DNA of 64,000 nt from Emydura subglobosa (Eukaryota > Chordata > Testudines > Chelidae). Numbering within the stretch: the first letter of the stretch is position 1; the number at the start of each line of letters is the position of its first letter. Made by a program: the position numbers and the translations under genes. Positions 1-13,700 of the stretch are shown one piece after another. Where the stretch lies: positions 29,309,563 through 29,373,562 of the forward strand of contig ML679962.1 in assembly GCA_007922225.1 (NCBI GenBank), given 5' to 3'. Below the pieces are notes generated by a model. It had not been told where the DNA came from and ran no database searches. It saw only the letters and a list, made by a program, of their open reading frames with translations.

Positions 1-1639
1 AGTAGGCATACATTGCCAAGGAGCTGAAGGCTATGCCAAATATGGGAAGAAGTTTCTTGTCCCCTTGTCCCAACCCCATTAACTGTACCCGATGTGGAGG
101 ATCTGAGGAGAAATCTCTGTGCAGGTTTTCAGGGGAGCCAGGGCAGGGGCAGCCATCTTTTGCCATGGGCTGTCCAGCAGAGAAGGTGCGAGTGCTATTT
201 TCTGCTCTGCTTATGTGCCAGATAAAATCAAAATTTCCCCCTTGTTCTTTTAATAAAGGATTTTAATGCATGTGATCTGCACGTGTTAAACTCTCTATAT
301 GCTTGCACAGTATATGTGCATGTGTACTGTAGTCGTGCATATTTATTCCACTACAGTGAGAACACATCTCCTAGGATAATCCACAATGGTCGAATAACAC
401 CAATTCCCCCTAAATCAGAGGATTTCTTGTGGCTCATTTTTATAGCTCTCATCTCAGCTCTGAAAGTGCACTATTCACATACAAAATTCAAACCCACCCC
501 TCCCCTGGATTTGTATGCAGCTCTTTGCTCACAATTAATAAAAGTGGATTTCAGTTTTCCTTCAGGGCAAGTCCCACTCACCTCCTTCATAAGAACAGCC
601 AACAATTCTCAGCGATCCCTCTGCTCTCCTGTCATGCTTCCTTCCAATTTTATTATGTTTGCAATAGTTTAATTTAATCCTTTCTGCAGAAGCAAATCAT
701 TGCCCTTCTTCATGCAGGTGTAGCAATTATTTCCCACCCCACCAACATGCTGCGGGAGGAGTTGGGTGGGTTATAGGTTTATTAAATGGACAGGTTATAC
801 ATATTTTGTCTAATCTATTGCAATTTTCTTTACCATTGGGGCAAACTCAGATAGCACATGCATACCTTTTTGTGATTAGCATGGTTACTACTCTTCAGGG
901 TCTCGTTCAGTTCTTCCTGGGGGATTTAGGGTTGTTGTTGCCATGGGACATTAACATCCACTAGTACGGACTTGCAGAGATAGGCTCAATGACTGCTCTG
1001 TATGGAGGCACAGGTTTAAGGCTTGTAGTCCATGCCTGGCATCTAAGCTTCAATGGGATGGAAGGTTTCATATCTACTAGCAGCCCTCTGTGTGACTTTT
1101 AGGGCAGTAAACTGCAGTTGGATCAAAGGGTAGCCTATGGTGAGGATGATTGGCCATGGCCAACTTTGCTGTACAAATATATGTTTTCCCCATTTGTTTC
1201 TTTAGTGTTATTTCCTATTTTTTTAGTAATAATTGCAGCCTTTGGACAAATATTCACTAGTGTGGGAGATGTTTTCCTTTGGAAGTGGAAGAGTGGGCAA
1301 AGTACATAGTCAAGCCTGTCTGAAGTGATTACTCCATGGATCAAATATCAATTGCCTAATTGAAGTGGTGTCTGAAAAAAATTATATTGGAGTCCCTGGG
1401 GAAAATATAAAGTAATCACTTGGTATTTGGGTGGTGGAGGGGGGTGGCCTATTGCAAATCGTGTTACTTTCAGCATAAAGTCTATGTAGATGTGTACACA
1501 AGCTAATCAACTTGCTCCTGTACAAAAATAGCAAAGTGTACCAGCTACTGTTAATTCAGCAGAGTTAGTTTATCTTAGAATGCGAGTGTCTTGTTTTTAC
1601 CTGGATTTGGAACGTTCATTAATTGGAGTTTGTTACCAG

Positions 1640-1733
1640 GCAACTGCTAAGTAATGGAATGGCAGATTTTTCAAGGACAAGAGTTCCAGATGGAATTGAA
1701 CTGAAACCCCAAAGCACCATAATAGAACAGAAG
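1640..1733 (+). CDS. Possible upstream NRK linker exon (weak)
   Basis: An open stretch lies between a TTACCAG acceptor and a good AAG|GTAATT donor. It reads ...SRTRVPDGIELKPQSTI... and ends in phase 0, which fits the next exon at 4543. The linker region of this family varies too much for me to confirm the match by eye. The acceptor has a poor pyrimidine tract. Splicing compatibility and an open frame are the only support. Confidence 0.28.
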
Positions 1734-2394
1734 GTAATTTGGCCATTTGAAGGTGGGGGCAGAGGGAAGGCTATGGGGAGTCAAATTACCTATCATGGCT
1801 AATGTACATGATAAACGTTATTTCCATTTCTTCAGCAGTCACTCATTTACTGTAAAGTTTTGATCTGCAATTTCAAATTACAGCTACAAATATTTAAAAG
1901 ATTTTTTAAAACCATTTCAGGTTTTGTGCCTCCTATAAATCCACTTATGCTTAGGTACCAAATCGTGGCTCTTTATTTGTCTTTCTTACTTACTGAGTGG
2001 ACTAGAGTCTCGAATTTACAGATTTGTTAAAGGACCTAAATAACACAATGCTATCAATTATCATAGTACAGAATTTGGGTCCAGATTTTTTACCCACTTT
2101 ATAATATTTATAATTTAGGGAGAAATATCTTCTCACTGTTTAAAACATTACCCAATGAAAAATACTTTCATTCCTAGGAATTTAAAAAGTCACAAAGGAC
2201 CCCCACAAAACCAGTATGTTGTGTTCTCATGCTTCATCTTCTGGCTCAGCCCCAAATGCATTAACTAGCAAACAGTTTTCCCCGAGTGCAGAGGACTTTC
2301 GTGTTCATATGCCTGGTAATCCTGGTACACGAGAAAAGAAAGCAAACAAAATAGAACCATACTCTCCATTACTGCCTTGAAAACACAAAGTAAT

Positions 2395-2600
2395 AATAAT
2401 ATTACTGGAGTACCTGTAGAGTACTTGTAGAGCACCTGTTATCCACGGACCTTGAAGCACTTGACAAACATAAATGAATTCATTCTCATTTCACAAATGG
2501 TGACGATGAGTCACAGAGAGAGTGAGTGACTTGCCCAAGGTGATACAGGCAAACCGTGACAGCCAACACGAGTGTGCAGGTTCCCAGATCCCAAGCCTGA
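2395..2600 (-). repeat. MIR-type SINE, antisense
   Basis: The segment holds CACAAATGGTGACGATGAGTC followed by GTGACTTGCCCAAGGT, the reverse strand of the MIR/CORE-SINE core (usually GTGACTTGCCCAAGGTCACAC). Divergence is high, so it is an old insertion. Confidence 0.65.
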
Positions 2601-2709
2601 GCCTCCATCACAACAGAATCCTTCTTCCCTTGGAAAGAAATCAAACATTGGTTCGCCAATGGAAAAAGCAACAGATCGGTAGGGAAAGAACTCCTCGTAT
2701 CATGCAGCA

Positions 2710-3310
2710 GAGGCAGGATAACAAATTACAGAAATGTAAGGCCGGAAGAGACCTTGAAAAGTCACCCCTTGGGCTGAGGCAGGGCCAAGTAAACCTAGAT
2801 CATACCTGACAGGTGTTGGTCCAACCTGTTCTTAAAAATTTCCAGTGATGCGGATTCTACAACCTCCCTTGGAAGCCTATTCCAGAGTTTAACTGCCCTT
2901 ATAGTTAGACAGCTCTTCCTAAAATCTAACTTAAATCTCCCTTGCTGCAGATTAAGCCCATTACTTCTTGTGCTACCTGAGTGACATGGAGAACAATTGA
3001 TCATCATTCTTGTTATAACAGCCTTTAACATATTTGAAGACTATTATCAGGTCCCCGCTTCAGTCATCTTTTCTCAAGATTAAACATGCCCAGTTTTTTT
3101 AATCTTTCCTCGTCAGTCAGGTTTTCCATACCTTTTATCTTTTTTTTTTTTTTGCTCTCCTTTGGACTCACTCCAATTTGTCCACATCTTGCCTAAAGTC
3201 TGATGCCCAGAATTGGACACAGTAGCCTGGCTGCGGCCTCACCAGTGCTGAGTAGAGAGAGACAATTGCCTCCCATGTCTTACATACAAAACACTGTTAA
3301 TACACCCCGG
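2710..3310 (-). mobile_element. CR1 LINE, 3' end with ORF2 C-terminus
   Basis: On the minus strand the segment encodes LWNRLPREVVESASLEIFKN, the typical last stretch of CR1 ORF2, followed by the CR1 3' UTR pattern. On the + strand the familiar line runs ...CCTGACAGGTGTTGGTCCAAC... to ...CCAATTTGTCCACATCTTGC... It is truncated at the 5' end and non-functional. Confidence 0.88.
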
Positions 3311-4079
3311 AATATTAACCTAATGGCAAGTTTAAAAAAAAAAGTAGAATAAAAAAGGCTTCATCACATCCCTTTAATTTCCAATTAGTTACTTGGCTTT
3401 TAAATGGCAAACAGCTTCTATTTAGAATTCACTGCTTGTCATCAGATATATTGGCCAGCATTCACAAAGGCTTAGTTACTTCTGTGGGTTGTTTATCAAT
3501 TGGCAACCCACACAGACTGCTGCTTCTGATTCAGCCAGCCATAAAGAATGTTCTTTTTTTTGCTTTAGTATAACTCAATGGGAAATTTCTAATGTAACAC
3601 TTAGCATCCCATTGTTTCCTACAGCACCTATGATCCTCAAATACCATCCTTCCCCTTGATCCTCCACAATAGACAGATCCTTCTGCACTGCACTCACCGT
3701 CTAGAACATGTATCCATACCTCAATGTCCCTATACAAATCCCGTCTCAAGATCCATTTCTGTCTCCCTGGCCGATGGCTCCTAGCTCTGCTTTCCCTAAG
3801 TTTAGTTATTTTCCCTGAAATTTGGCCATTGTACACAACGTCCTCTGCCTTACCACATCCACAGATGCTACTTGTGTGATGTCTTATAATCCACCTAATT
3901 GACATGTATTTACCTGTACAATTGTCTGTGATCCTATTAAGGAAGGTTACAGTACAAAAATGCACTGTATTGGTAAGACTGGTCTTAGGCTTCCCAGTCT
4001 TTACACTGTCCCATCACTGAATGCGATTATTCTGCAATTAAATGTTACGACTACAGTAAGTGAAAGTTTTAATGACGAG

Positions 4080-4285
4080 GACCGTAATGAGGCATGGTCT
4101 GAGCAGAAGGCTGGGAATCAAGGAACTCATGAGTTCTGATCCAAGCTCTGATGCCGACTCCACCTGTGCTCTGGAGCAAATCATTTCATTTCTGGGCCTC
4201 ATTTCTCTCCCTGAATGATAATACATCCTTACCTACCACTTGGGGTGGGTGAAGATTTGCTAATTAATTAATGAAAGCTATTTTG
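4080..4285 (+). repeat. MIR-type SINE, sense
   Basis: It has GAGTTCTGATCCAAGCTCTGATGCC, then GAGCAAATCATTTCATTTCTGGGCCTCA, the standard MIR body in the + orientation. Confidence 0.7.
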
Positions 4286-4542
4286 TAAATAAGGAGCATT
4301 ATTGATGTTGCTTAAATGCTTGCCACACGTTAGCACATCAGTGCACTGTCATTTTAGTTTTAATATTTTTGTAGGGTTGACATTTGTGCCATGAGCTGAT
4401 TTTCTTCAACCGATGTACCACATACAGTACGGTGCCTCCCCACACCACCCCAACAGTACTTACTGTCCTAACTTGCTAGGGCTACACGATGAAACAAGTA
4501 TGTTGTGATGAACTTAACTTCCCAATCTGTTCTCATGTGCAG

Positions 4543-4707
4543 GATCATATTGCAGGGAAACCAAGCTGTAGCATCCAGGAAGGACTCTGGAGCATACACA
4601 GCCAGAACTATCTCCTGCCAGATCTCCTACAGCAAAGCCAAATGTCGGACTCCACAGTGAACCAGCAGAAAGTTACACAGAATAGTCAAGGACCTCAGAA
4701 GAAATCT
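4543..4707 (+). CDS. NRK: NRK exon, variable linker
   Basis: Acceptor CATGTGCAG|GAT and donor TCT|GTAAAT; 55 codons, phase 0 at both ends. The peptide has the LPDLLQQSQ motif, which resembles LPDLVQQSH in TNIK-type linkers, and is rich in Gln and Ser. It is expected to be disordered between the kinase and CNH domains. The match in order and phase to the following exons is the main evidence. Confidence 0.8.
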
Positions 4708-7700
4708 GTAAATAATAAGCGTCAAATAATAATATAGCTTCAAACTGTGTTGATTAGATTCATTGCAGTAGCACTTTCCTCCAGCCCTTCCTTTTCCCCT
4801 ACACAGGCGCCAAAGATTGATGTTAATCCCATGGTTCACCTCTCTTTATGAAGAAACAAGTCTCTCAAAGAGAAGAGCTCTTTGGTCCTCTTGCTTCTCA
4901 AAGAGGCTTGATCCAGGGGCCAATAGAAAGTCTTGGGCCCTCTAACCCTATCCCTACTTCCTCTCCTGTTCTCCATCTGTTCCTCATCTCTCTGTGCCCC
5001 CCTCCCTTACCCTTTACTCCCTGCTTTTCCCCTTCTTTTCCCCCCTACACAAACAAACAAACAATGTTGAAGGGTTTCTTGCACTTTTTCCCATGGTGCG
5101 GGACTGCTGGCAATGCTCTTAGATGTCTGCCGTCAGCCCTGTCCTAGGGTGTGACTTTAGCTACTCATCCTCTCTCTGCTTTGCCTATGGTGCAAATCAG
5201 CAGCATCAAAGGAACATCACCAATACTGCCAACACAGGGGTTTGTCTTAAGGGAATGCAAGGAATCCCACTACAGGTGCAAAGAAATAATAACTCTCTCA
5301 AGGGACAGGTCTTTAAAACAGCCCTGGTTGCTGCAACAGCATCCTCCTTGATGCAGAGAGATTTGAATAATGCCCTGCTTCAAACCAGACAGCAGGGAGT
5401 GATCTAAGAGCAAGGTGCTTGTTACTCTTTCTCTTGCCCTAGGGACCAGTTACTTCACTTCTGTGCTATATCTCGTCATGACTCTCTGCTCAGGCTACCT
5501 GCATTGTGGTTCAATTCGTACCACAAATGTGTGCTTCAGAATTGTTGCTCATATCTAATTATGTCACGTACAGTTTCATATACACCTCAGAGGCCTTTCT
5601 AGATACCAACACTGATGCGTAATGTCTGTCGCTCTATCAACTTCCGAAGTGAAAACCGACCACCTTTTTCATTTTAGACATCAAGTACAGAAAGTACGCC
5701 CTCAAAAGGCAGTTCATCCTCTACAGCATCCTTTACTTCATTCATAGATCCTAGACTGCTACAAATCTCACCTCCCAGCAGTCCAGTTGGGCCAACTTGT
5801 AGCTCTCGTGAGTATGATTACTCTTATTATAAATGCATCATGCCTGGCTCTTTTGTGAAAAGCACTGGCCTTAATTCTTGGAAATTAAGATTGTAATTTT
5901 CTGCTGACTTTTTGAAACTCTAAATCCACGTTAATAGTGTTGGATTTCACTGCACCGCTTCTGCCCATGTTCCTGATGAAGTGCACACTACTCTGTTATT
6001 GTGTGAGCCCAATGTATATTCATGAATCCATCAGAAACTCGGTAGACATATGGTTCTGCCTCATGCTACGTTAAGTTTTGCAGAGATTATTCCCTAGGTG
6101 TTGAAACATGTAGCTTTCTGGAGTTGCTTTCAAATTGCAATAAACAAGTCATATGTGAGGTGTGACCAAACACTTACATCTCTCCTGACTCCTTGTGTCT
6201 TTTCTTCCAGCATCTAGCCCCCGACCAGAGCCAGTTAGGAGAGAGAATGCAAGGAAAGGCTCTGTTGTCAATGTCAACCCGACAAATATCCGGCCACAGA
6301 GTGACAGTCCGGAAATTCGCAAATACAAGAAGAAATTTAATTCAGAGATCCTGTGTGCTGCTCTGTGGGGTAAGCTTAGAAATAGATGGGCAAGTGTATA
6401 ATTAGACAATAGGGACAGCATATTTCTGATAGCATAGGCTATGCTAAGAGTTTGCATTTGTAGGGCATTCCAAGTGACTCATTGACTATTTACCTATGGC
6501 AGCACTCAAATGAAGCCACCTTAGAGGCGGAAGGTGACTGCCAGATAAATCATCGTTGCAGAACATTCTGTGGAACAGGGTAGGAGGACGTTTTAGTGAG
6601 GGCACCAAATTAAAATCTTTCTCACAGAAAGAGCCAAGAGATTATAATGCCCTCCCAGCGCTTGGGGACCTGCGTTTTTAAGACCTTGCCAGAAAGATTC
6701 CCACACAGTAAGCTGGCCAATATTTAATATATCTTCCTTAGCTGAATGAAGTGCTGAGTTGACCGTGCCAAGCTTTGCCAAATTATCCTTCAGGTTGTAG
6801 GGAGTGGAGATAATTCCACACCTGAAGCCGAATGGGTTAAGCCATCCCCTCACATGTACTACACATTCCATAGAGTCTTCCTACGGGAATCTTCTCTAGA
6901 CGCTAAAACAGATCAAGACATCAATTCTACAAGAGGCTTAACTCCCTCAACTTCCACTGGTTTCTCAAGAGGTACTCAGCACCTTGCAGGATCAGCCACT
7001 TACAGAGAGCCTCAGTTGGTATAAATCAGCACAGATTTATTGACTCCGGTGGCACTATGCCAGTTTAGCCCAGTTGTGGCCCTGGCCCCTATTTCTTAGC
7101 GCCTTAATTCTCAAATTGTTTGAATCATCCATCTGTTTCATAAGACGAAAAAAGATGAGCTCTGTGGCGCTGACATAATATTTACCTCCAGTCAGTTTGA
7201 GCCTCAGATGGAAAACAAAATAAATGAATGAAATAGGAGAAACGTTATCCAAAGGAAATGCCGATTTACAGTTTACAGCTTCACGGGTTTTGTTTAATGT
7301 ATGTTTAAAGGAGGCCAAGATTTTAAATTAAAAACAAAGCAGTGTAGCAAAGTCTGTAATTATATGTACATGGAGATTGAACAACGCCAGGTCCTCATCG
7401 GAGCATCGCCTGTATAAACAACAGTTTCGTGCAGTGTGATACCTTATGCTGTTTTATTTCCACTAGAATTTACTGATTAGGAACCTTACCAATCATGCCA
7501 GCCCAACAGACTCCCCATCCAGTGGATGTCAGTTCATGTCAGCAACCCATTGGAGCCTTTACTCCTTGGGAATAATTAGATTTCAGGTGGATTCACTCCA
7601 TTCATTTGGCATTCAAAGGCATCTTTATAAAACACAGAAAATTTCACTCCTGAATAAAGTACTTCCTAGCATCATTTGTTTCTTTTCTATTGTGCCATAT

Positions 7701-10700
7701 ACTTGGTACTGTTACCCGTCATTGAATTTGAGGTTGGAAGGTGATTCATAGATTTTAAGGTTAGACGGGACCATTTGACTGTCTAATCTGACCTCCTGCA
7801 TGACACGGGAGCATTAGTGGTGTTGGCGATTTTGCAATATTCAAAATCCACTTTTGGGGTTACAAAACCAGTTTGAGTTCACAAAGCATTTGCCATGTAG
7901 TTTAAATCCACATTGACTTCAGTGGGACTGCTCATGCTTAAAGTCAACGTGTGCTTAAGTACTTTGCTGGATTGGGGCCTTATTGCATTGTGAAGCAGTG
8001 AGAATTTTTTAATTCTCTTTTCAAGAGATCATCTGCACAGTGACAGAGAAGGTATCAGAGGCAGTTAAGATAAGGAAGTCCAAAGCAGAATCAGTTATAG
8101 AAAAGCAATTAATGTTGAAATGTGCCACGACTCAGTAGACGATTTACAGTGATTTTTATTCATTAACAGGAGTAAATTTACTGGTGGGGACAGAGAACGG
8201 GTTGTGGCTGCTGGACCGAAGTGGACAAGGAAGGGTTTACTCGCTGATCACAAGGAGGCGATTCCAGCAAATGGATGTTCTGGAAGGACTCAATGTGCTA
8301 ATTACCATCTCAGGTTTGTTCAGTATCTAAAAGTATCTGACCCACTGTGGGGCTGGAAGCAATGATAAAGAGGAATTAGATTATTAATTAGGTTACAGAC
8401 TTTCCTCTTGTAGGATAATTCAGGACAGTTATTTATATTAATAGGACAGCAGTCTTTGGCTCTCCGACATTTGCATCATTTGCATCATTCCAAATTCAGA
8501 TGTGACCTGAGATATGTCATTCTGTGCTTAATGTGTAAAATGGCTTGTGGGATATAAAAGCATGTTGGATCCTTAAAACTGACTGGTTCCCATCACTTCT
8601 TTACTTCTTAGGAAGTCTGTATTTGGTTAATTGTTTAGACAAGATGGGAGCATCGCTCTAAGCAGGTTTCCATGAAAAACATTGTTAAATCACATCGCGG
8701 TATGGCTGACGAGGGAAAACCAGTAATGTGGGGCACTGCTCTGCCAGTGCTGAGGTCCTCAGCTCCCATTGACTGCAGTGGCAACTGAGGATGCTCAATA
8801 CCTCATAGGATCTGAGCCCTAGATGGACAAGATTGAAGTGGCTTCTATTTATGCACAGGTTGGACACAGTACATTTGGCATAGCGGAAGCCTCTGCTTCC
8901 TGGATTACCTCATTCTGACTTTCCACAGCATCCATCTTGGATGGATGCAGCATCCATCTTGAGCCGTTCTGTTGAATCTAGATTGCTGTTTGCCTTATAC
9001 AGTATACGTCTAAAAACAAAATTAAAAAGACTTCCTGAGGGGGAATCACGAAATAAATACCTCCCCAACAGGAGGTAAATACCTCCCCAAAAGACAATAG
9101 GTGCCTACAATAAAGGCTGCCAATTAATTGGAATTGAAGAAACTTCTCCATCCGCCATGGCTGTTTCCAGACAATAGCTGTAATCCTCCCTTCAGCTCGG
9201 TGTGACAGATGTCAGGTGTTCTGCTCTCCCATCCTGCATGGATCTAGGGGCAGCCATTCTGCGGACGTAAGGGAAAACATTTGTGTAACGTCTGACCATT
9301 AGGAAAAAAGAACAAAATACAGGTGTGCAAGAGCCACAACACAACTGGCGTGTCAGTCCCATGTCAGTCATCAGCACCAAATAGGGTCTCCTCTTCTGCA
9401 CTGCTGGCCTCATTTCTCACAGGACTTAGCTGAAACGACACAAGCCTTTTTGCACTTTAGGTCATTACAATCCCAGAGGCTGAATCCAGGAGATTTTGTA
9501 CTGCTGTGAATTAAAATGTGATGCTTCTCTTTCTGATCTACACACGTCAGGCAAAAAGAACAAGCTGAGGGTGTATTATTTATCATGGCTGAGAAACAAG
9601 ATTTTGCGCAACGACCCGGAGGTGGAGAAGCGACAAGGCTGGGTGTCCGTGGGAGACCTGGAAGGCTGCGTGCACTACAAAGTTGGTGAGTCTTGTTAGC
9701 CTCTTTCCCAGGCATCGCTATGCAGTCCTCCTTTCCCATCTGATCACACACGGTGCCCACACTTGCCTTCACCCTTATTGAACAATTATACCTGGGCTTG
9801 TTCGTTTCTGAGCTTTCTTCAAACCTGCCTGCAGTACATCATGGATGCTCCGCTCCCTTTGATTCCAAATCCTCCCCCCTTTGCTGCCATTACCAGCAGG
9901 GCATACTGCGAGGATTTGCTGCGAAGGCTGGCTGAACTGGAAGGTAGGACGCTTCTGTTGCTCAGTCAGTGATTCCAACATTTTGTGGTTGGCTAGCATC
10001 CTCGTAAATGTTAGTGACATGTTTCACCTCCATCATACCAGTCTCCTCTTGTGGCCCTGGGTACCTGTGGGGTAACAGTATCAATGAGGTGCCTACAGAT
10101 GATTGATCGGGTTGGGTGTCTCACAATCCGTTCCTTTCTTTATGTTGTATAAGCCTTAAATATATATGTCAGTCATAATCAAGTTTACAATAAAATGCAG
10201 TTGTGACCATAGTAGCTGAAATATCATCTGGCTTTTATTCAGCTTCTGGATAGAATACCCTTGAAGATAAACACCAGCATATGTGACAGTCATTATTACT
10301 TTAGCACTTAAGACATTTCAGTGATGAATGCTGTAGTAGAACATAAAATAGAACACAAAAAGATGCTATATTACAGCCATGTTTTCCCAAGCAATATAGC
10401 AAAAGAGTGGGTGGTGCGTGGATGGGTGGGACGGCGAGGTTTTTGCCTTATACTCTGTTTTATTGCTTTGCTTTTACAACACTGTGCTTTAAAATTGGCA
10501 TAGTTAAGGTTGGAATCAGAGAGAGGAAGATAAATAGATCTGTGTGAACCTGTAGTTATTTTCTTTTGTAATTGCATTGTAGTGCAACTGCATTTATATC
10601 AACTCTAATAACTTATTTTTAGGTTTTATAAAGAAAAGTGTGCATAAATGTAAATGTACACTTATGGGCATGAGACAGAAAGATTCTTAAGTAATTTGAC

Positions 10701-13700
10701 AAAATGGTCATACAAAAGACTCTCCCTGAGCCATAGAAATTAACATCTGGAGAACCCCCTGCAAACCTCAGACAAAAAGCCTCTCTGAACAAATGCACTT
10801 TGAAATTTCCAGTTTACCAAAACATGGTTATGTCTGCGGGAGTTGTACAAATACCCTTGGACTTTGCAGACTGTGCCCCCTTTCAAACTGGCTTCTCAGC
10901 TTTGACCTTCAACCAAAATGCAATGTATTCCTCTCTCACAGTATCAGATAAACATGGATTTACTCTCTTACTTTGCTGCTTTGGAAGAGCAGCTCCTATT
11001 ATTTCACTATTTGCAAATCCTTGCATATTCTGACCTTTGCCCATATGGGCACTTTTCCTGTAGAGAGGAAGAAAAGGCTGTTTTTTATTTACTCTGCCTC
11101 GGTTGGCCTTTCTCATCAGTATACCATCCTTGTCCAACCCCACCCCTTCACCAAGTTGCCATTATGTGTTGTGCAAGTGTGATTTGTTCCTGTACCAGTG
11201 GCAAGTGCTGAGCCACATCCTTACTCCACAAAAATGATCCTTAGCTAAATTGTGTAACACCTGCATCTTTTTAGAGAACCTGGCTGTATATTTGCCACAC
11301 AGACGCTGAATGTAAAACGAGGCAGGAATGTGTAGGAATGTAACACCCTTGCATTCTGTTCTATTTCCAAGGAAAACGCTTGTGTCTGGCAGAATTAAAA
11401 CAAAACATACAAAAAAGCTGTCATTTTCGGTGCACAGCTCTGCATTCACTGTTCATAATCCCAACAGGAGCTTAACCAACTCAAAGAAATGGCTCATCTC
11501 TGAAATGCTCATTCAGCTCAAAACATGGGGAGGCCCTGGCCACCCGTATGCGTGGGGATTTAATTGCCACAGCACATGCTGAGATGAGAATCAAGCCTTT
11601 AGAGTTCTGCTTGGGAGCTCAGCAAACTACTCTCCTTCCTTTTGTAGCTTAGAAAATATCACAACCTGCGCATGATAGCATCGCTAAGTAATACTTATGG
11701 GAAGTGGTTGTGGGACAGCAAATCCTTTCAAAAAGCAATTGTCTGTGGGAAAGTTTGTAGAGCTGTTGGTGTGGTGGTTTCCCCAGCCTCTAGCAGCGAT
11801 TTGAGGCCATCTCGTTTGTATGCAGACAAAAGTGGATCAGTAAAGGTGGATGATTGAGACTGTCATGATAGGCGTTTTGTTATGTGTTTGTGCAGCACCT
11901 CGATAATGAGCGTGGGGCCCCAGGCTCTCCTACAATATCAATAAGAAACATAACCAAAAGGGTATAGAAACAGTGAGGGCCACTGCCATAAAGTCACAAT
12001 AGAGCCTTAGCCTCTCTGAGACGAGGGGCAGTGTGAAGACTGTTTCATTAATTTCGGTGTAGTGCTTTGAGACCTGTACAATGAAGGTGCTGTATAATGG
12101 TTCAGTTCACTGCCCATTGAAGGTAGTGGAATGACTCCGATAATGGGCATTGGATACTCAGGTACAAAGGACTAGATACAACGTATCACTATTATAATTG
12201 TCAAGCATTCATGCCAGAAATCTGACTCTAGAGTTTCTCGTCCAACCCGGGAACAGAAAATTATCATCTGACCTATACGTCTGGACTAAAAAGCTTGACG
12301 TCCCATCACCAATGCTGCTAACGAACTGCTTGCAAACACTGCACAGACCTTTCTGTGCCTCAGTTTACCCATCTTTAAAATACCCCTTTGTAAAGCATTT
12401 TAAGCCATAGATAATGGCATAGGCCCAAATTTAGACTTCAGTAATATAATAATTTTGCATTGCTTCCTTCCTCTCCCGTGTCTGTGTAGTGACCCACGTA
12501 AGCTCCAATCTTCTCTGCACTTATGCATGTGACTAACTTTACTTACATGCAAAAGTACTTGCAGGACCAGGGCCTTAGACTGAGTGCTTTTCAGGGCACT
12601 GACCTGTCTTGATTATATGTAAGATAGCTGGCATGCATTTGGGTGCTAAATAAATAATAAATATTAGTAATAATAAGCATTGGCTGTTACTGAAAGTTAT
12701 TGAACTGTAGGTTCAGAGTAAAAGAGAGATTCTTTGTAAGTAGTGTTAAATATCAAGGACCAGCTTCTAATACCGTTAGTCATTGAACAGTACTTTACTC
12801 CCAAAATAGCCCCACTGAAATTATTGGGTGGGATTAAGGACATCAGAACCTGAACTCAAAGTTTTTTTTGATTCATGTGGGGCCACCTGAAACCTAAATA
12901 ATTGTTACCTTTGTATTGCAGTGAAATATGAGAGAATCAAATTTCTCGTTATTGCTTTGAAAAACTCCGTGGAGGTGTATGCGTGGGCTCCAAAGCCCTA
13001 TCACAAATTTATGGCTTTTAAGGTGAGACAGACCTGATGTTGGTTTAAACATATCATTAGCATCTCGTGCTTTATCACCCACCCTTTGCTTCAGAGTTTG
13101 TGGCTTTGTGTAACATTTATTTTTAATTTAGAAGTAAACGAGTAAACTTTTTTTTTTTTTTAATTTAGATCATTTTGCTTAGCATGCAAATGCCACATGT
13201 CAAATGGTCTCTTAAACATTTCAGACATGGGTTTACTAGCAAGCAAAACATTTTTGCAACAGCTTGTCTAAAATATGGGTTTGGACATTTAAACAAATGA
13301 ACTGCACCAAAAATAAGGGGGGAAAATGCTAAGGGTTGGCTTTTCAAAAGTGCTCAGTATTGGCCCAATAGCCTTTAATAATCTGGGGCTTTTAGGGCAC
13401 CTAAAGGAGTTGGGCACCCAGCCTTTGAGATCAGTGAGAGAGCTCCCATTGACTTCAACCAACACCAAGCACTTTTGGCAATGTAAGCTTAAATTAATAC
13501 AATTTTCTACTCTGTTGGCCATCGTGCACAGCTGTATAGTTCAGCTTGCGTACACTTCAGTAAGGCACTGCCAACAAAATTTAATTTCAAGTATGAGGAA
13601 AGAAATACCGAAACCTTTCCTTGAAATAGAGATAATTGTGACACAGAGACTGAGTACATTTTTGTGTTTCATCCAGTCTGAGGGAGTAATAAAAAACTGT

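Larger units (their letters stand above)
1..4542 (+). other. Upstream NRK intronic sequence
   Basis: Apart from the weak candidate exon at 1640-1733, I see no convincing coding exon. Repeats account for parts: an antisense MIR-type SINE (2395-2600), a CR1 3' end (2710-3310) and a sense MIR-type SINE (4080-4285). The rest is unique-looking AT-rich sequence. Confidence 0.6.
5808..8169 (+). other. NRK introns around exon 6211-6369
   Basis: Apart from that exon, the only recognisable element is a CR1 terminus near 7743-7830. At 6593-6871 the minus strand has a 92-codon open frame without recognisable motifs; I treat it as chance or an old repeat. Confidence 0.5.

Noticed and set aside
3531..3965. 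144-codon minus-strand ORF
   Set aside because: No motif, Cys/Arg-rich chance composition, lies in an intron and has no promoter or splice partner.
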